This document shows positions 34,348 through 64,000 of a stretch of DNA of 64,000 nt, piece after piece. Under the pieces are notes generated by a model, which was not told the origin of the DNA, searched no databases, and saw only the letters and a program-made list of their open reading frames with translations. The position numbers and the translations under genes were made by a program. The stretch covers positions 4,066,501 through 4,130,500 of the forward strand of contig NC_134028.1 in assembly GCF_964204645.1 (NCBI RefSeq), given 5' to 3'. The stretch is from Tubulanus polymorphus. Lineage: Eukaryota > Nemertea > Palaeonemertea > Tubulaniformes > Tubulanidae. Position 1 is the first letter of the stretch. Each line of letters begins with the position of its first letter.

Positions 34348-36857
34348 TCACATCGGGCACGGGAGACTGCTCTTATCCAAGTCCATGAAATACGGATGTT
34401 TCAAAGCGGCTTGCGCTGAAATACGCTGCGCTGGGTCGTAGATTAACGTCAACTACAAACAATAATACATAGAGCTAATTAGTTGCATACTTAAAAGAAA
34501 CGACTGTAGAACAATACTGAAGAGATCGTTCGTACTTGAAGTAAATCGAATCCAGCGGCACTGAGGTGTTTAGTAGTAACAGCAGTTTCCAGTTGATTTG
34601 TTTTCCAGTTGGGAAATGTTGATTTATACTCTTGTAAGGACGTCACGCCTTTCCATATGTCCTCAGTCGGTGTTGATAAAGTTCTGAAGTAGATAAATCA
34701 ATTCAGTTCGTAAATACATAGAATAACAAAAGATAGGCTTCTTGTGTCATTCCATGCATGAATTTTATGAAATTTCTTACAAGTATTCAAAGGAGCAAAA
34801 AAATCTAAACTTTTAAGAGGTTTTTTATCTATTGATAGTCAAAATGACAAAAATTCATCACGTTTTAGAATAATTTCTCGAAATTGAGGAAAAATCAAGA
34901 AATTGAAAACTATCCTTTGAATTCTCTAAATCAAGGAATCAAGGAGTAGTATGAACCCTGTAAAATGATACCGTGAACTCAATCATGAATAACTTAAAAC
35001 TTGGAATAAACCTCATGGCTGGGTTTCACCCAGCCAATTACAATTCATTGCAATTACTAAGTCCAATGTTAATGAGAAGTTCACCATAAGGAAAATCACG
35101 AATTTTTATGAAACATTGGACGCAGGGTTTGGTTCAGCGAGTTCCTGTTACCTGAATATTCTGAACAGTTGGTCGATTTCTGAGTCACCGTGAAACAGCG
35201 GTTTTTTCGTAGCCATTTCTGAGAATATGCATCCGATACTCCAGACATCGAGAGGGCACGAATATCTCTGAGAGCCGAGTAAAACTTCCGGAGCTCGGTA
35301 CCATAACGTAACAACCTTAACAAATATAACAAACAACTGAACTGATACATGAAGCCAAGGGCAATGAATGACTTTCTTATGTCATGAGAGCCAAACAAGA
35401 CCTCTTCTGGAGAACAATGAGTTCAAGTTATATTTTGACATCTCAGACCCACAGTTGATATTAATCATAAGGGGTCTCAATTACTAACCTCGTGAGTGTA
35501 AACACGAACAGGTATACCGAACGCTCGTCCGAGTCCAAAATCAGCCAGTTTAATAACGCCTTTATTATCGATGAGAAGATTCTGTGGTTTCAAATCACGA
35601 TGAAGAATTCTGCGTTTGTGACAGAACAAGATTCCTTGAAGCAACTGATGTAAATAACTCTACGAAATAAAAAACATTACAAGAATTATTAACTGAATCA
35701 AAACTAAGTTCAACGTATCATTGTGCACACATATCTTCCAAACTGATCCACCAAACATTTCACATAGGCCTATTTTCAATCCCACAAAATTGTAAGTGAA
35801 TTCATCGGGACCAATCACCATTCATTTATTACGTATGCATGTTAAGTGGGGTAGGAGGGTGACAAACTACACACAGTGATGCGACAAAAAGCTCGAAAGC
35901 ACTGATATTACACATAATCTTAATTTCACTGATTTTTAATGATACCTTAACGAGCATTTTGTCCATTAACTGATCAGAAGGAATCGTATCTATGTATTTC
36001 TTGAGGTCCATTTGCAGGAATTCGAACACCAAAAACAGTTTTCCATCCTGCATGAGAATATCGTCCAAACTACAAAACAGAATGCGACGAAATATCGTTA
36101 TGACGAGACCGTAGTTTATACCTACACGAAGTGATTAGATTATCAGCACACTCTTCTACCTGGGGTCATCCTTATTACCGAGATGAAATGAAATATAGCA
36201 TATTTATTTATTCCTTATCGATTTTAACACTTGAAATCATGTTATATCAGTAATAAATACCTTCTAGTCATATTTTACATATTTTTTTATCTAAAAAAAT
36301 TTTGACTTCAAATACGTAAACTCTGTTAAAGGTTAACTCGGTAAAGTTAAAAGTTATTTTTCTACAAAAATATCCAACAAAATATGTAAAATATGACTCC
36401 AGCAGGCATTTATTACTGATATAATATGATTTCAAGTGTTAAAATCGATAAGGAATAAATAAATATGTTATATTTAATTTCATCTCGGTTGATCTCGGTA
36501 AAATACGTCATCTCAGTAATGAGGATGACCGTTCTAACCTGACTATGTTCGGATGTTGTAATTCCTTGAGAATTGATATTTCTCTGATAGCAGTCGATGG
36601 GACGCCCTCCTCTTCACTTTCTAAACGAATCTTTTTCAGTGCGACCAATCGGTTGGTTTTTCTGTTTCGACCCTTGTAAACGACACCGTACGTTCCTATC
36701 ATGAAACACGCAAGATTATGAGAAATAACGGAAATCTATTTCAACTTTATTCGCGCATTTTACAATTCACTGGTGGCCAAATAACTGAGCAGGAATTCGT
36801 GGATTGTATGCCACACATACCTTCACCAATCTTTTCAATTTTGACATAGTCTTCCAT
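34348..36857 (-). CDS. cdk1: Cyclin-dependent kinase 1
   Basis: Seven exons (36821-36857, 36539-36695, 35946-36069, 35489-35659, 35152-35315, 34536-34683, 34348-34452) total 906 nt and encode 301 residues, the usual length. All phases match. The start [13 protein letters not shown] leads into GTYGVVYKG with the inhibitory Thr/Tyr pair. [14 protein letters not shown] is the cyclin-binding helix in the CDK1 form (CDK2 differs before PSTAIRE). The catalytic loop is HRDLKPQN, the activation loop [15 protein letters not shown] contains the activating Thr, and [13 protein letters not shown] is also typical. The kinase drives entry into mitosis with cyclin B. One odd residue: the magnesium-loop segment reads DFGLGRAFG where DFGLARAFG is usual. 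Intron 2 contains a foldback element whose end lies only 8 nt from the exon-2 donor. Confidence 0.97.
36164..36530. mobile_element. Foldback element inside cdk1 intron 2, ~367 bp
   Basis: Two arms of about 130 bp are inverted copies with high similarity, beginning GGTCATCCTTATTAC on the left and mirrored as GTAATGAGGATGACC on the right. They include a shared TTATCGATTTTAACACTTG. The right end stops 8 nt from the last base of cdk1 exon 2, so it sits beside the splice donor (GTTAGA). There is no coding capacity. Confidence 0.8.
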
Positions 36858-38552
36858 GACTCAAAAAAAGCTGTCGGGTGTGTACAGCACCGTCTAAAAT
36901 AAAACTAAAAACAATAAAAATGATGACAAATTTTATCATTTACAATATCAATGAAGCCCTCATGAGACCTGTAGGTAGACATGTAGGTAGGGTCAGCGCA
37001 GCATCATCCTCCGGCAGCAGAGCCCAGACGCGACGAGAGCAGAGACTCAGGTCTGAGACTGGTGTGAGGCCTGTGAGAGACTGAGGTCGAGGAGAAAGGG
37101 AGGGAGGCAAAACAGAAGGTCGTCGGCGTCGATCGTATAAGTTTTATCTATGATAGATAGGCTATAGATTCTAATCCACTACTAATAATGAATCATTTAA
37201 ATTTTCTGAATTACAACACATGTACAATTACCTCCTCGATATTGCAAAAATACTGATTTCTACCACAGAGTTACTGAACTTCTTTCACTTCTTCGCGGAG
37301 GCCGCCGTTTCCAAACCGACCAATGAGCGAGCGACACGACGAAATATGTATCGACACAAACCTCATCAAACTAAGAATGAGAACCGGACCCGATCCCGCG
37401 GCATTCGAAATCGGACGTAGTCTCATCGGAGCCCGCCTTGCGGCGAATCTGATACCCGGTCTAAAACACGCGGCCCCGGTAGTGCGACACAGATTATCGT
37501 AACTATTCCCTACCTACCAACTGATTTTACTTTCACCTCCAATCCTCTTAGACACTATCCCTCTTAATCTTAAGCCCTTCTCATTGGACGATCAGTCCGC
37601 TGGATTGTAGAACCTCAGTTTTTTTAATTACCGAAAATGTCTCCGGCCGTGAAGTCAAATAACTTAGGGCACCCGACGAACTTGAAGTATGGACGATCAG
37701 TTTTTGAAAGTGTGCTGATTAAATGCCTAATGTCGGTGATTGCAAATATTTTCCAATCGAAAATTTGAACCACTTCTGAACATTAACTTAAAAGCTATTT
37801 CCGTCGTTATTGAAATAAACTCAAGAGAAGAAATTTCTTCTCGAATTTTCGGGAGAGAAGCGACATTAAATGGAGATACAACGTATTTATCTATATGATG
37901 AGCTATATTTATTGCTTGGATTCACTTTAATACGTAATTTTTACACATATTACAACACTGCACGACGATAGAGAATACAGTAACCCTTACACATGAAATT
38001 AAAATAACACTTTAGATAAATAATTAGTTGATGAGTTGTTTGTGGCCGAGTTTAAGACAAAACTTGCTTGTAAATAACTAATGAAAGGCAGCAGACCTAA
38101 TAGTTTGTTTTTTCATACAATATCCAGGTGAGGAGTAAAGTTTCCAATAAATATGACACTACAGTTGTATAATTATAATGAATATTAATCGAATTTAAAA
38201 CAATTAACAAAGTTAATTTCGGTTAAACAACAAAACCTATTCTACCGTTACAAGAGAGAGGCACGCATCTCCTTATATCAATCAATGAATAACAAATGTA
38301 TAAACATAAAAATCTTGTATATATGAATATGACTGTATCTATTCCAAGCTTGTTTAAACGAAGGAGCCAGCGTCCAGTTCGATCTGATGGTCGTTGATGG
38401 TTTAGAATTCGGACTTTTTTCGCGAATTCAAAAAGTCGAACGTTCAATTTATTAACTGCGATGCACGATGAAAACATTGTCCGGTCTGTGTTGTTCAGAA
38501 GAAATGAACATTTCGTGTTTTTCTTTCTTTCAAACGAAAAGTTCATTCGCAT
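36858..38552. other. cdk1 upstream region and myosin tail 3' region
   Basis: CCAAT boxes at 37320-37324 (+) and 37583-37587 (reverse) lie within 750 bp of the cdk1 start, as is common for cell-cycle promoters. No other gene was recognised. The part nearest 38552 should be the 3' untranslated region of the alternative myosin tail; a reverse AATAAA (TTTATT) lies near 38448. Confidence 0.45.

Positions 38553-64000
<25,448 letters not shown>

Overview
The window is animal nuclear DNA. It is AT-rich, its genes have GT-AG introns, and there are several foldback (MITE-like) repeats and one long (AT)n tract. Two features point to a mollusc. First, a muscle myosin heavy chain gene carries an internal exon of the myorod/catchin type, a protein known from molluscan muscle. 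Second, there is a very large receptor with LDLa repeats, leucine-rich repeats and seven membrane segments, resembling the pond-snail receptor GRL101. The class of mollusc cannot be settled from the sequence alone.

Layout. (1) 1-4330: two near-identical genes in head-to-head (inverted) orientation, each encoding a secreted dermatopontin-like/aerolysin-like protein. The left copy runs off the window. (2) 6231-10112 (+): a five-exon tachykinin-type neuropeptide GPCR. (3) 10263-16426 (-): a three-exon, about 1908-residue composite receptor (CUB, C-type lectin, LDLa, LRR, 7TM), convergent with the previous gene and only 150 bp from it, stop to stop. (4) 16.5-27.3 kb: a long gene-poor stretch with a foldback element, a CpG-rich patch and an (AT)n microsatellite. 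(5) 27310-28902 (+): a single-exon GT31 (beta-1,3-galactosyltransferase-like) enzyme. (6) 29-34.3 kb: gene-poor, with one ~518 bp terminal-inverted-repeat element. (7) 34348-36857 (-): a complete seven-exon cdk1 gene with a foldback element beside one splice donor. (8) 38553 to the right edge (-): a muscle myosin heavy chain gene, missing only its first exons.

The myosin locus is the centre of interest. I could place every exon from about residue 100 to the stop, with consistent splice phases. Seven positions have alternatives that preserve the frame: two P-loop/loop-1 exons, four loop-1/switch-I exons, two 6-nt microexons before loop 2, three loop-2 exons, two actin-interface exons, two 26-residue rod-hinge exons, and two C-terminal tails. 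An internal promoter and first exon add a myorod-like rod protein. The locus therefore looks like a combinatorial device that tunes one motor at the nucleotide pocket, the actin interface, the rod hinge and the tail, and also makes a motorless rod from the same gene. All exon calls are read from sequence; which combinations are used is inference and needs transcripts.
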